Made by a program: the position numbers and the translations under genes. From Bradyrhizobium sp. CB1717 (GTDB lineage Bacteria; Pseudomonadota; Alphaproteobacteria; Rhizobiales; Xanthobacteraceae), in the NCBI RefSeq assembly GCF_029714325.1, contig NZ_CP121666.1, positions 3,100,001 through 3,164,000 of the forward strand: a DNA stretch of 64,000 bases. Reading direction: 5' to 3'. Below the pieces are notes generated by a model that was not told the DNA's origin, made no database searches, and saw only the letters and a program-made list of their open reading frames with translations. Below are positions 44,595 through 53,766 of this stretch, in pieces; within the stretch, counting starts at the first letter, position 1; every line of letters begins with the position of its first letter.

Positions 44595-46052
44595 TCAAGC
44601 GCGGGCCGCCATGAGATCGCGATACAGCGCGGCATAGTCGCCGGCGCGGTTGCGCCAGGAGACGTCGGTCGCAAGGCCGCTTCGTTGCAGCCGCCGCCAG
44701 GTCAGCTTGTCGTGGAAGGCGGTGTTGGCCTTGCGCAGCGTGCCGGCGAAGGCATCCGCCGTCACCGGGCTGAACTTGAAGCCGGTCGCATCGCGCCCCG
44801 ATGCGTCGGCCTCGCCGATATCGACGATGGTATCCTCGAGGCCGCCGACGCGCGACACGATCGGCACCGCGCCATAGCGCAGCGCGCAAAGCTGGGTCAG
44901 GCCGCATGGCTCGAAGCGCGACGGCACCAGAAGCGCGTCCGAGCCGGCCTGGATCAGATGTGCCAAAATCTCGTCATAGCCGATCACGACGCCGATCCGG
45001 CCGGGATTGGCGCGGGCGGCGGCCTGGTAGCGGTCCTGGAGATCGCGGTCGCCGCTGCCGAGCAGCGCGAGCTGCATGCCTTCGCGCAAAATGGTCGGAA
45101 TCGCCTCGAGCAGGAGATCGAGCCCCTTCTGCCAGGACAGCCGGCTGATGACGCCGAGCAGCGGTGCTTCGTCCGAGGAATCGAGATTGAACTGCTGCTG
45201 CAGCACCGCCTTGTTCGCAGCCCGGAACGTCAGGTCCTCCGCGCCGAAGCGATAGGCGATGTGCGCGTCGGTTTGCGGATTCCACACCTCGGTGTCGATG
45301 CCGTTGAGGATGCCGCTCAATGCGCCCGCGCGTGCGCGCAACAGTCCGCCGAGCCCCATGCCGCCTTCGTCGCTCTGGATCTCCTGGGCATAGGTCGGCG
45401 ATACCGTGGTGATGCGGTCAGCGAATTGCAGGCCGGCCTTCAGGAAGCTGATGCCGCCGAAATATTCGAGGCCGTTGACGTCGAACGAGGACTCCCAGGG
45501 CAGGCCGATCGCGCCGATCAGCTCACGCGCGAACTTGCCCTGATAGGCCATGTTGTGGATCGTCATCACGGTGCCGGGCCGCGGGCGATTGTCATAGTGC
45601 AGATAGGCCGGTGCGAGCCCCGCCTGCCAGTCATGGGCGTGCACGACGTCAGGCGCGAACGCCGGAACGAGGCCGTGACCGATATCGGCCGCCACGCGCG
45701 ACAGCGCCGCAAAGCGCACGCCGTTGTCTGGCCAGTCGACGCCCTCGGCGGTGACGTAAGGATTGCCCGGCCGCGTGTAGAGATGCGGCGCGTCGAGCAC
45801 GAACAGGTCGAGCCCGTCACGGGAGCCGGCGAGCAGCCGGCCCGGCCCCCCGAAATAATCCGGCCAGCGCCGGACTTCCTCTGCGTCGGACATCAGCCGC
45901 ATCACGTCGGGATAGCCCGGCATCAGGGTGCGCATCTCCACGCCATGCGCCTTCAGCGCAAGCGGCAGCGCCCCGGCGACATCCGCGAGGCCGCCGGTCT
46001 TGACGATGGGGTAAACTTCAGAGGCGACCGCGAGGACGCGAACAGGCGTCAT
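44595..46052 (-). CDS. glgA: Glycogen synthase (ADP-glucose, GT5)
   Basis: A 485-residue cytoplasmic glycosyltransferase that extends alpha-1,4-glucan from ADP-glucose. The N-terminal ADP-glucose-binding KTGGLADV motif is at residues 18-25, followed by [14 protein letters not shown], the GT-B linker, [15 protein letters not shown] and [17 protein letters not shown] with the catalytic Glu. The length is normal. It overlaps glgC by 4 bp (ATGA), so the two enzymes are translationally coupled. No branching or debranching gene is in view. Confidence 0.97.
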   Translation of the reverse strand: MTPVRVLAVASEVYPIVKTGGLADVAGALPLALKAHGVEMRTLMPGYPDVMRLMSDAEEVRRWPDYFGGPGRLLAGSRDGLDLFVLDAPHLYTRPGNPYVTAEGVDWPDNGVRFAALSRVAADIGHGLVPAFAPDVVHAHDWQAGLAPAYLHYDNRPRPGTVMTIHNMAYQGKFARELIGAIGLPWESSFDVNGLEYFGGISFLKAGLQFADRITTVSPTYAQEIQSDEGGMGLGGLLRARAGALSGILNGIDTEVWNPQTDAHIAYRFGAEDLTFRAANKAVLQQQFNLDSSDEAPLLGVISRLSWQKGLDLLLEAIPTILREGMQLALLGSGDRDLQDRYQAAARANPGRIGVVIGYDEILAHLIQAGSDALLVPSRFEPCGLTQLCALRYGAVPIVSRVGGLEDTIVDIGEADASGRDATGFKFSPVTADAFAGTLRKANTAFHDKLTWRRLQRSGLATDVSWRNRAGDYAALYRDLMAARA

Positions 46053-47311
46053 GTATTGAGCCTGTCGATCATCGGCTGGGTGATCAGCGAGATGCCCTGC
46101 TCGGTGGTGCGGAAGCGCTTGGCATCGATCTCGGGATCCTCGCCGACGACGAGGCCCTCGGGGATCTCGACGCCGCGGTCGATCACGACGTTCTTTAAGC
46201 GCGCGCCGCGCCCGACATTGACGTAGGGCATGATCACGGCGTTCTCGACATTGGCATAGGAGTTGATGCGCACGCCGGTGAACAGCAGCGAGCGGCGCAG
46301 CGAGGCGCCGGAGATGATGCAGCCGCCGGAGACCAGCGAGCTCACCGCCTGGCCGCGCCGGCTCTCCTCGTCATGGACGAATTTCGCCGGCGGGGTGATC
46401 TCCGCGTAGGACCAGATCGGCCAGGCGCGGTCGAACAGGTCGAGCTCAGGCACCACGTCGGTGAGGTCGATGTTGGCGGCCCAATAGGCGTCGACCGTGC
46501 CGACGTCGCGCCAATAGGCGCGCTCGTCGCTGCCGGAGCGGACGCATGACGTCGAGAACTGGTGCGCGATGGCGCGGCCGTTCTTGACGATATAGGGGAT
46601 GATGTCCTTGCCGAAATCATGGTTCGAGTTCGGGTCTTCGGCGTCGCGCTTGAGCTCGTCGAACAGGAACTTCGCGTTGAAGACATAGATGCCCATGCTG
46701 GCGAGCGAGACGTCCGGCTTGCCCGGCATCGGCGGGGGATCTTTCGGCTTCTCCAGGAATTGCTGGATCCAGCCGTTCTCGTCGATATGCATGATGCCGA
46801 AGCCCGAGGATTCGGTGCGCGGCATCTCCAGGCAGCCGACGGTGACGTCGGCGCCGCTCTCGACGTGCTGGCGCAGCATCACCTCGTAATCCATCTTGTA
46901 GATGTGGTCGCCGGCCAGCACGACGATGAAGCGGCAGGCGTGCGACTCGATGATGTCGATGTTCTGGTAGATCGCATCCGCCGTGCCGACATACCACATG
47001 TTCTCGGAGACGCGCTGGCTCGCGGGCAGGATGTCGAAGCTCTCGTTGCGCTCGGGGCGGAAGAAATTCCAGCCCATCTGGAGATGGCGGATCAGGCTGT
47101 GCGCCTTGTACTGGGTGGCGACCGCGATGCGGCGGATGCCGGAATTCACCGCGTTCGACAGCGCGAAATCGATGATGCGGGACTTGCCCCCGAAATAGAC
47201 CGCGGGCTTGGCGCGCCGATCGGTCAGCTCCAAAAGCCGGCTGCCGCGTCCACCAGCCAGGACGAACGCCAGCGCCTGACGCGCGAGCGGCTCATTACCC
47301 ACGGCACTCAT
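46049..47311 (-). CDS. glgC: Glucose-1-phosphate adenylyltransferase
   Basis: A 420-residue enzyme that makes ADP-glucose from glucose-1-phosphate and ATP, the committed step of glycogen synthesis. Motifs: [20 protein letters not shown] near the N-terminus, [29 protein letters not shown], the EKPKDPPP sugar-phosphate loop, [12 protein letters not shown] and the C-terminal left-handed beta-helix with [11 protein letters not shown] 47311 begins at the usual place; the frame is open upstream to 47611 but without homology. First gene of the glgC-glgA(-SemiSWEET) operon. Confidence 0.97.
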   Translation of the reverse strand: MSAVGNEPLARQALAFVLAGGRGSRLLELTDRRAKPAVYFGGKSRIIDFALSNAVNSGIRRIAVATQYKAHSLIRHLQMGWNFFRPERNESFDILPASQRVSENMWYVGTADAIYQNIDIIESHACRFIVVLAGDHIYKMDYEVMLRQHVESGADVTVGCLEMPRTESSGFGIMHIDENGWIQQFLEKPKDPPPMPGKPDVSLASMGIYVFNAKFLFDELKRDAEDPNSNHDFGKDIIPYIVKNGRAIAHQFSTSCVRSGSDERAYWRDVGTVDAYWAANIDLTDVVPELDLFDRAWPIWSYAEITPPAKFVHDEESRRGQAVSSLVSGGCIISGASLRRSLLFTGVRINSYANVENAVIMPYVNVGRGARLKNVVIDRGVEIPEGLVVGEDPEIDAKRFRTTEQGISLITQPMIDRLNT

Positions 47312-47638
47312 GCAATCCTCCCCACACCTCTGGCGCGTCGCGGGAGGCGTCCCGGCCGCGCACCATTGGAACCGATAGTAACGGTACGAATAGTAAATCA
47401 GGAAGATGGTTGTTGGTTGCGAACGCGCGGGAAGCTTAATGCTTTGCCGTGGTCGCCGGGACCGGGCGCCGTCGTATCGGGGGTCATATCGGCGCGATCC
47501 CGCTTGACCATAATTGAGGCATGCACCCGCTCTCTTGTGCGCCGCACGCAAAATCGAGGCTTTGACTTGGCGCAACGATGCCCGATCATAGGCCTGCGAT
47601 CCTTTTTCCAAGCGAAACGTCAGACAGGGAGCAAGACG
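47312..47638. other. 327-bp gap between divergent glgC and the Gly/Tyr-rich gene
   Basis: No gene is supported. A short repeated motif, CGATAGTAA / CGAATAGTAA, lies at 47373-47396, 62-85 bp before glgC; its complement TTACTAT is -10-like for leftward transcription. The rest shows nothing recognisable. Confidence 0.45.
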
Positions 47639-48094
47639 ATGAGGATCTGGACAACTGCAATTGCCTGTTCACTGGCGGGCGCGGTCATGGTCGGCCAAAT
47701 CGGGCAGACCGCAGCAGCCCCGCTGCCGACCAATGTCGGAGCCATGAAGGCGGCAGTCGGCGATGATGTCACGCAGGTCTATTGGCGCGGCCGCGGCTGG
47801 GGTGGCGGCTGGGGATTGGGGTTCGGCGCCCTCGCGGCCGGCGCGATCATCGGCGGCGCCATCGCCAGCAGCGCGCCCTACGGCTACGGCTATTACGGCG
47901 GCGGTCCGTATTACGGCGGCTATGGATATCCGGGCTACGGCTATGGTTACGCGCCGGCCTATTACGGCTACGGGCCGGGCTACGGCTATGGCGGCTACTA
48001 CGTGCGTCCCCGCTATTATGGCTATCGGGCCTATCGTCCGTATTATGGCCCTCGTTACGGCTACTACCGGTCCTATTACGGCGGATATTGGTGA
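47639..48094 (+). CDS. Secreted Gly/Tyr-rich protein
   Basis: A 151-residue protein with a signal peptide (about 1-27, ending QTAAAP). A glycine-zipper-like segment ([20 protein letters not shown], then IIGGAIA) precedes about 70 residues made almost only of Gly, Tyr and Pro. Such tails may be disordered and stick to surfaces or cell-wall polymers. Similar Gly/Tyr-rich exported proteins are common in Bradyrhizobium-type genomes (from memory). AGGGAG precedes the start. The function is unknown. Confidence 0.85.
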   Translation: MRIWTTAIACSLAGAVMVGQIGQTAAAPLPTNVGAMKAAVGDDVTQVYWRGRGWGGGWGLGFGALAAGAIIGGAIASSAPYGYGYYGGGPYYGGYGYPGYGYGYAPAYYGYGPGYGYGGYYVRPRYYGYRAYRPYYGPRYGYYRSYYGGYW

Positions 48095-48107
48095 GCGCCT
48101 CGCGGAG

Positions 48108-48206
48108 CTAGAGCGAGAGCCACACGATCAGGCTCATGCAGGCGAAATGCATGAGCACGATCGCGGCGAGATGCAGCGGGTCGGCCTTGAGGCGAGGCCT
48201 GTGCAT
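48108..48206 (-). CDS. Very small putative membrane protein (32 aa)
   Basis: Reads MHRPRLKADPLHLAAIVLMH followed by FACMSLIVWLSL: a basic start, then one hydrophobic helix. A GGAGGCGGCGGG ribosome site precedes the ATG. It begins 14 bp after the stop of the sulfonate receptor on the same strand and could be translated from the same mRNA. No homology is known to me; coding is likely but unproven. Confidence 0.5.
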   Translation of the reverse strand: MHRPRLKADPLHLAAIVLMHFACMSLIVWLSL

Positions 48207-48220
48207 CCCGCCGCCTCCGT

Positions 48221-49201
48221 TTAGTTTGATCCCGCGGCCGCGGCGGTGAAGCTGCGGTCCACGGCTTTGCTGACGTCGAGCTGCTTCGGCAGGATCCCGT
48301 AGCGCGTCGAGCGGTCCGAGGCGGCCTGGATTTCCTTGACCACGTTCTCGTCGATCACGATCGGGCTGGTGCGCTGCGCGGTGTAGGCCGACAGCAGCAC
48401 GTCCTCCGGCAGTTTTGTCAGTTCGGCCGTGTTCTTCGCGTATTCACCGAGGTGATCGAGCGACCACAGCCGCGCCTTGTTCAAGCGCTGCACCAGGTCC
48501 TGCACCGCCGCGCGCTTGGTGGCTATAGCGTTGTCGGAGGCGACGATGAAGGTGATGGTCGGCGTCAGGCCGTCGCCGTCGGCGATCACGCGCGCCTTGT
48601 CCTTCAGCGTCGCGAACGAGACATAGGGCTCCCACACCGCCCAGGCGTCGATCGAGCCGGCGACCAGCGCGATCTTGGCATCCACGGGGCCGAGTGGCGC
48701 GAAGGTCGCATCCTCCAGCTTGATCTGCGCCTTCTCCAGCGTCGCGTCGATCAGGAACTGGCCCCAGCCGCCGCGCGTGCCGGCGAGGCGCTTGCCCTTG
48801 AGGTCGGCGGCCGACTTGATCGGCGAATCCTGGCGCACCAGGATGGCTTGCGTCTTCGCGTCCGATCGCGTGCCGCCGATCGCCTTGATCGGTGCGCCGG
48901 CCGCATAGACCGAGAGGAACGAGAGATCGCCGGTGTAGCCGACATCGAGCGCGCCGGCGTTGAGCGCCTCGAGGATCGGCGCGGCTGCCGGGAATTCCGA
49001 CCATTCGATCTTGTAGGGCAGGTCCTTCGCATAGCCGGAGATCTCCAGCAGCGAACGGTTGCCGCCTTTCTGGTCGCCGACGCGCAGCACGACGGGGTCG
49101 GCGGCGAGCGATGCGGCCGCTGTCGACAGGGTGATGGCGGCGGCCAGCAACGAGGTGGCGAGCCGGCGGGTGATGGAATGGTCGTGGGAGTTGATGCTCA
49201 T
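48221..49201 (-). CDS. ABC substrate-binding protein, aliphatic sulfonate (SsuA) type
   Basis: A 326-residue periplasmic receptor with a signal peptide (about 1-33, ending ASLAAD). SsuA-type marks: LRVGDQKGGNRSLLEISG, YKIEWSEFPAAAPILEALNA, GALDVGYTGDLSFLSVYAAG, GTRGGWGQFLI and SIDAWAVWEPYV. It is a paralogue of the receptor at 54864 (matching VGDQKG, IEW.EFPAAAP.LEAL). It is divergent from the transporter operon starting at 49679 and presumably feeds that permease. A dyad lies 20 bp before its start. ATG 49201 begins the signal peptide. Confidence 0.92.
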   Translation of the reverse strand: MSINSHDHSITRRLATSLLAAAITLSTAAASLAADPVVLRVGDQKGGNRSLLEISGYAKDLPYKIEWSEFPAAAPILEALNAGALDVGYTGDLSFLSVYAAGAPIKAIGGTRSDAKTQAILVRQDSPIKSAADLKGKRLAGTRGGWGQFLIDATLEKAQIKLEDATFAPLGPVDAKIALVAGSIDAWAVWEPYVSFATLKDKARVIADGDGLTPTITFIVASDNAIATKRAAVQDLVQRLNKARLWSLDHLGEYAKNTAELTKLPEDVLLSAYTAQRTSPIVIDENVVKEIQAASDRSTRYGILPKQLDVSKAVDRSFTAAAAGSN

Positions 49202-49220
49202 TGGATCCGTCTTGTTGCGT

Positions 49221-49239
49221 CGCTCACGATGCGTGAGCG
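49221..49239. promoter_or_regulatory. 19-bp dyad (7-5-7), candidate operator for the 48221 receptor
   Basis: CGCTCAC-GATGC-GTGAGCG lies 20 bp before the minus-strand receptor start. A dyad of identical geometry is at 49621-49639, near the divergent operon. Confidence 0.4.
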
Positions 49240-49620
49240 GACGATGCAGCGAGACGATCAAGTCTATGAGCGCGCGATCCGCAGTCAATGAAATGGCCAA
49301 CCGTATCGCGTGCGCGATCGGCAAGGACGTTTCAACGAAGCGAGGCTTTCGAGAAATTGCAGCATGCGCGGTCGATGATGCGCATGAATGAAGCGGGAGA
49401 GGGCGCGCAAGCGCACACCGCCCGCCGTTGCATCTGCAAAAATCCTTTCATCGTTCCCGCACGCGCGGATGGAGAGAATGACTTCGCTTCGCGTCACATT
49501 CGAAATTCCATTTCATTGACGATGTCGCCAACGCGCCGCATGATTTGCGCATCGCATCAACGCGGCGCGAAAAGCGCCGGCGGGAAAACTTTCTCTCAAC
49601 GCAGCTCCGCACGGAACATG

Positions 49621-49639
49621 CGCAACGCGAAACGTTGCG
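49621..49639. promoter_or_regulatory. 19-bp dyad (7-5-7), candidate operator for the sulfonate operon
   Basis: CGCAACG-CGAAA-CGTTGCG lies 40 bp before the start at 49679. It matches the other dyad in geometry and in CGC/GCG ends, but not in its inner bases. The rest of the 477-bp gap 49202-49678 shows no gene. Confidence 0.4.
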
Positions 49640-49678
49640 TAAATGGCGGAGCCGTGCCAGCGCAGGAGCCAGGGGCCG

Positions 49679-50779
49679 ATGAACGACGACACCAAGCGCA
49701 GCGGATCGACAATCGACCGGCGCCATCTGCTCCAGGCAGGGCTTGCAGCCGCCTTTGCGGCGCCGCTCGGTGCGCTCGGGGCACAGGCTTTTGCTCCGCG
49801 CGGGATCGCAACCGGTGTCGACTTCTCGGACTTTCCGCTGTGCCGCACGGCCTCGGACGCACCTGCGCTCACCGGCGCGCCGCGCAAGCTCAAGCTGTCG
49901 TGGAATGCCGGCGCCGTCTGCCTCGCGCCGGTGCCGGTCGCGATCGAGCACGGCTTCTTTCAGAAGCACAATCTCGACGTCGAGCTGGTCAACTATTCCG
50001 GCTCGACCGATCAGCTGCTCGAGGCGATCGCGACGGGCAAGAGCGATGCCGGCCTCGGCATGGCGCTGCGCTGGCTGAAGCCGCTGGAGCAGGGCTTTGA
50101 CGTCAAGATCGCCGCCGGCACCCATGGCGGCTGCATGCGCGTGCTGTCGCGCGCCAATTCCGGCGTTGCCAAGCTCGCGGACCTCAAGGGCAAGATCGTC
50201 GCGGTCGGCGATCTCGCGGGGCCCGACAAGAACTTCTTCTCGATCCAACTGGCAAAACTTGGCATCGATCCGGTGAAGGACGTCGACTGGCGCGCCTATC
50301 CCGGCAATCTGCTCAACGTTGCCGTCGAGAAGGGCGAGGTGCAGGCCTTCCTGTCCTCTGATCCGTTGGCCTATCTCTGGCTCAAGGACACGCAATACAA
50401 GGAGGTCGCCTCCAATCTCGACGGCGAATACCGCGAAAAGAGCTGCTGCATTCTCGGCCTGCGCGGCAGCCTGGTGCGCGAGGAGCCGCAGGTCGCGCGT
50501 GCCATCACCCAGGCGCTGCTCGATGCCGCGATGTTCACCTCGCAGAACTCCACGGTCGCGGCAAAGTCGTTCCAGCCCTACGCGCCGAAGGCGGCGACGC
50601 TCGCCGACATCGAGGGCATGGTGCGCTACCACACCCATCACCATCATCCCGTCGGCGACGTGCTCAAGCGCGAGCTCAAGGCCTATGCCGACGATCTCAA
50701 GAGCGTGCAGGTGTTCAAGCAGAGCACCGACACCGCCAAATTCGCGGAGCGCATCTATGTCGACGTATTCGCTGTCTGA
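49679..50779 (+). CDS. ABC substrate-binding protein, Tat-exported, nitrate/sulfonate type
   Basis: A 366-residue receptor with a twin-arginine signal (DRRHLLQAGLAAAFAAPLGA, about 13-45). The mature part follows the SsuA/NMT1 pattern: KLSWNAGAVCLAPVPVAIEH, HNLDVELVNYSGSTDQLLEA, LADLKGKIVAVGDLAGPDKN and VQAFLSSDPLAYLW. It is only distantly related to the 48221 and 54864 receptors. Tat export suggests folding in the cytoplasm, possibly with a cofactor. Its end overlaps the permease start by 23 bp. ATG 49679 follows CAGGAGCCAGGGG. Confidence 0.9.
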   Translation: MNDDTKRSGSTIDRRHLLQAGLAAAFAAPLGALGAQAFAPRGIATGVDFSDFPLCRTASDAPALTGAPRKLKLSWNAGAVCLAPVPVAIEHGFFQKHNLDVELVNYSGSTDQLLEAIATGKSDAGLGMALRWLKPLEQGFDVKIAAGTHGGCMRVLSRANSGVAKLADLKGKIVAVGDLAGPDKNFFSIQLAKLGIDPVKDVDWRAYPGNLLNVAVEKGEVQAFLSSDPLAYLWLKDTQYKEVASNLDGEYREKSCCILGLRGSLVREEPQVARAITQALLDAAMFTSQNSTVAAKSFQPYAPKAATLADIEGMVRYHTHHHHPVGDVLKRELKAYADDLKSVQVFKQSTDTAKFAERIYVDVFAV

Positions 50780-51779
50780 CGGCCTCGCCTCCGGCGCGCC
50801 GCGCTCCTCGCGCGCGCCGCTGCTGGCCACCTGGCTCCGGGAATCCGGTGTCGGCGTGGTCGCCAGCATCGCCTGGATCGCCTTCGGCCTGTCCTGCCTG
50901 TGGTGGGAAGATGTCGGCGACTGGTCGCGCACGCATTCGCTCGGCATTGCCGCCTTCGTCATCGCGGCGATCGCACTGTTCGGAACCGTCGGCGCCGACT
51001 ATCTGGGATCGGCGGGGCAGGCGTTGCACAAGCGTGCGCCCTGGCTGGTCGCGCTCGGTGCCTTCCTGACCGTGTGGGAGGCCGCGACTGCAAAATTCGC
51101 CTGGCTGCCGCTGCCGTTCTTTCCGCCGCCGCAGGCGATCATCGAGGTCTATACCGACGATCTGCCAAAACTGCTGGACAGCGTGTTCGCCTCGATCAAG
51201 CTCCAGCTCGGCGGCTATCTGATCGGCGCGACGGTCGGCTTTTTGACCGGCGTCTCGATCGGCTGGTCGCGCGCGGTCGGCTACTGGGTGCATCCTGTGC
51301 TGCGCTTCATCGGCCCGCTGCCGGCGACGGCCTGGCTGCCGATCGCCTTCTTCACCTTCCCGTCGAGCTGGAGCGCCTCGACCTTCCTGATCGCGCTGGC
51401 GACGGGCTTTCCCGTGACCGTGCTGACCTGGTCGGGCGTCGCGAGCGTCAGCAACGCCTATTACGACGTTGCGCGCACGTTGGGCGCAAAACCGTCCTTC
51501 CTTGTGCTGAACGTCGCGATCCCCGCGGCACTGCCGCACGTCTTCGTCGGCCTGTTCATGGGGCTCGGCTCGTCCTTTGCCGTGCTCGTCGTCGCCGAGA
51601 TGATCGGCGTCAAGGCAGGGCTCGGCTGGTATCTGCAATGGGCGCAGGGCTGGGCCGCCTACGCCAACATGTATGCGGCGCTGATCGTGATGTCGCTGCT
51701 CTGCTCCGGCGCGATCACGCTGCTGTTTTCGATCCGCGACCGCCTGCTGGTCTGGCAGAAGGGGACCGTCAAATGGTAG
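50757..51779 (+). CDS. ABC transporter permease, sulfonate (SsuC) type
   Basis: A 340-residue inner-membrane protein, about 75 residues longer than typical SsuC because of an N-terminal extension with two helices (about 33-75). The core carries FGPLPATAWLPIAFF-like and YYDVARTLGAKPSFLVLN (contact loop) segments, then AAYANMYAALIVMSLLCSGA. The start overlaps the receptor gene by 23 bp and the end overlaps the ATPase start by 7 bp. It is the only permease in the cluster and would serve up to three receptors. Confidence 0.92.
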   Translation: MSTYSLSDGLASGAPRSSRAPLLATWLRESGVGVVASIAWIAFGLSCLWWEDVGDWSRTHSLGIAAFVIAAIALFGTVGADYLGSAGQALHKRAPWLVALGAFLTVWEAATAKFAWLPLPFFPPPQAIIEVYTDDLPKLLDSVFASIKLQLGGYLIGATVGFLTGVSIGWSRAVGYWVHPVLRFIGPLPATAWLPIAFFTFPSSWSASTFLIALATGFPVTVLTWSGVASVSNAYYDVARTLGAKPSFLVLNVAIPAALPHVFVGLFMGLGSSFAVLVVAEMIGVKAGLGWYLQWAQGWAAYANMYAALIVMSLLCSGAITLLFSIRDRLLVWQKGTVKW

Positions 51780-52570
51780 CCACAGCTCTCACGGAGGCGA
51801 TCACGCATCCGGCCGCCGGCGCCGCGCTCGACATCGAGCAGGTCAGCCACGCCTTCGACATCGACGGTGCCGAGCTGCCGGTGCTGAGCGATGTCAGCAT
51901 CTCGGTCGAGCCGGGCGAATTCGTCGCGCTGCTCGGACCGTCCGGCTGCGGCAAGTCGACTTTGCTACGGCTCGTCGCCGGGCTCGACAAGCCCAAGGCG
52001 GGAAGGTTGTGGGAGGACGAGGAGCGCATCAGACGTCCGCATCCTTCGCGCGTGGTCGTGTTCCAGGATCCGACGCTGTTTCCCTGGCGGTCGGTCTGGG
52101 ACAACGTCGCCCTGGGCCTCGAGGCCCAGGGCATTCTTAGGAGCCAGCGGCAGCGCGTCGATGATGCGCTTGATCTGGTCGGGCTGTCGTCGTTCCGCAA
52201 TGCCTATCCGCACCAGCTCTCCGGCGGCATGGCGCAGCGCGTCGCGCTGGCGCGTGCGCTGGTCAACGATCCAAAAATCCTGATCCTCGACGAGCCGCTG
52301 GGAAAACTGGACTCGCTCACCCGCATCACCATGCAGGCCGAGCTCGTCGCGCTCTGGCAGCGTAAGGGCTTTACCACGCTGCTGGTGACACATGATGCCG
52401 AGGAGGCGCTGGTGCTTGCCAACCGCGTCGTCGTCTTCAGCGAGCGTCCCGCGCGCGTGAAGGCCGACATCCGTGTCGACCGTCCCTATCCGCGCCATCG
52501 CGGCGATCCGTATCTCGCCGATCTGCGCCGCCAGATCCTTGGTCTGCTGGGGTTGGACGCCACATGGTAA
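51773..52570 (+). CDS. ABC transporter ATP-binding protein, sulfonate (SsuB) type
   Basis: A 265-residue ATPase with Walker A GPSGCGKST, Q-loop in VVVFQDPTLFPWRSVWDNVA, signature LSGGMAQR, Walker B ILILDEPLGKLD and switch His in LLVTHDAEEA. The LSGGM wording is usual for SsuB. It overlaps the permease by 7 bp and the flavoprotein gene by 7 bp, so all are probably translated together. Confidence 0.94.
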   Translation: MVATALTEAITHPAAGAALDIEQVSHAFDIDGAELPVLSDVSISVEPGEFVALLGPSGCGKSTLLRLVAGLDKPKAGRLWEDEERIRRPHPSRVVVFQDPTLFPWRSVWDNVALGLEAQGILRSQRQRVDDALDLVGLSSFRNAYPHQLSGGMAQRVALARALVNDPKILILDEPLGKLDSLTRITMQAELVALWQRKGFTTLLVTHDAEEALVLANRVVVFSERPARVKADIRVDRPYPRHRGDPYLADLRRQILGLLGLDATW

Positions 52571-53736
52571 CGCCTGCAGCCAAGGGCCGCACGGCTCACA
52601 GCGAACCCGACTACATCGCGCGCGCCGAGGTGCTGGCCGAAACCTTCGGCACGCGGGCGGCCGAGCACGACCGCACGGGCAGCTTTCCTTTCGAGAATTT
52701 TCGCGAACTGTCCGAGGCCGGCCTGCTGTCGCTGACGGTGCCGGCGGCCCATGGCGGCGCCGGGGCGGGCGCGCGCTACGCCGCGCGCGTCATCGGCATC
52801 CTCGGCAAGGCCGATCCGTCGACCGCGCTGGTGCTGTCGATGCATTACATCAATCATCTCGTCATGGCGCGCAGCCCGGCCTGGCCGGCGCGGCTGTCGC
52901 GCAAGCTCGCGCGCGAGAGTGTCGAAGGCCTTGCGCTGGTCAACGCGCTTCGGGTCGAACCCGAGCTCGGCTCGCCCGCGCGCGGCCGCCTGCCGGCGAC
53001 GATCGCCCGGCGCACCGAAACCGGTTGGCGCCTTTCCGGCCATAAGATCTATTCGACGGGATCGCCGATCCTGAAATGGTACCTTGTTTGGGCACGAACG
53101 GACGAGGCCGAGCCCCGCGTCGGTCAGTTCCTGGTGCCGGCAAGCCTGCCGGGCACGCGCATCGTCGAGACCTGGGACCACCACGGCCTGCGCGCCAGCG
53201 GCAGCCATGACGTCATCTTCGACGATGTCGTGATCCCGCTGGATTCCGAAGTCGACGTGCGCAAGCCGGCTGACTGGCGGGCCCCCGACGTCACGCAGGC
53301 GACCGTCCACACGGTCTTCGTCGCCGCGATCTATGACGGTGTCGCCCGCGCGGCGCGTGACTGGCTGATCAAGTTCCTGAAACAGCGCGTTCCCGCCAGC
53401 CTCGGCGCGCCGCTGGCGACCTTGGCCCGCGCGCAGGAGAGCCTCGGCGCGATCGAGGCGCGGCTCGCGGTCAATGCGCGGCTGATTGAGACGTTCGCCC
53501 GCGACTTCGATGATGGGGTCCAGCTGTCCGCCGGCGAATCCAACGTCATCAAGTTGACCGTCACCAACAACGCCGTCGCCGTGGTCGAGGAGGCCTTGTC
53601 GCTCACCGGCAATCACGGCCTGTCCCGCAGCAATCCGCTGGAGCGGCACTATCGCGACGTGCTGTGCGGGCGCGTGCACACGCCGCAGGACGATTCCACC
53701 CGCATCGGCCTCGGCCGCGCCGCATTGGGTCTCTAG
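52564..53736 (+). CDS. Acyl-CoA-dehydrogenase-fold flavoprotein (SfnB/DszC-like)
   Basis: A 390-residue flavin enzyme of the acyl-CoA dehydrogenase fold: LSEAGLLSLTVPAAHGGAGA, a middle domain with SGHKIYSTGSPILKWYLVWA, WDHHGLRASGSHDVIFDDV and a C-terminal helical bundle ending SLTGNHGLSRSNPLERHYRD and a terminal GRVHTPQDDSTRIG. The pattern fits SfnB/DszC-type enzymes, which oxidise sulfur compounds such as sulfones with reduced flavin. Its place between SsuB and SsuD supports a role in desulfurisation. True acyl-CoA dehydrogenase activity is less likely. Confidence 0.88.
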   Translation: MVTPAAKGRTAHSEPDYIARAEVLAETFGTRAAEHDRTGSFPFENFRELSEAGLLSLTVPAAHGGAGAGARYAARVIGILGKADPSTALVLSMHYINHLVMARSPAWPARLSRKLARESVEGLALVNALRVEPELGSPARGRLPATIARRTETGWRLSGHKIYSTGSPILKWYLVWARTDEAEPRVGQFLVPASLPGTRIVETWDHHGLRASGSHDVIFDDVVIPLDSEVDVRKPADWRAPDVTQATVHTVFVAAIYDGVARAARDWLIKFLKQRVPASLGAPLATLARAQESLGAIEARLAVNARLIETFARDFDDGVQLSAGESNVIKLTVTNNAVAVVEEALSLTGNHGLSRSNPLERHYRDVLCGRVHTPQDDSTRIGLGRAALGL

Positions 53737-53766
53737 CTTTTCCGGAAAACAATCAGGGAGACGATC

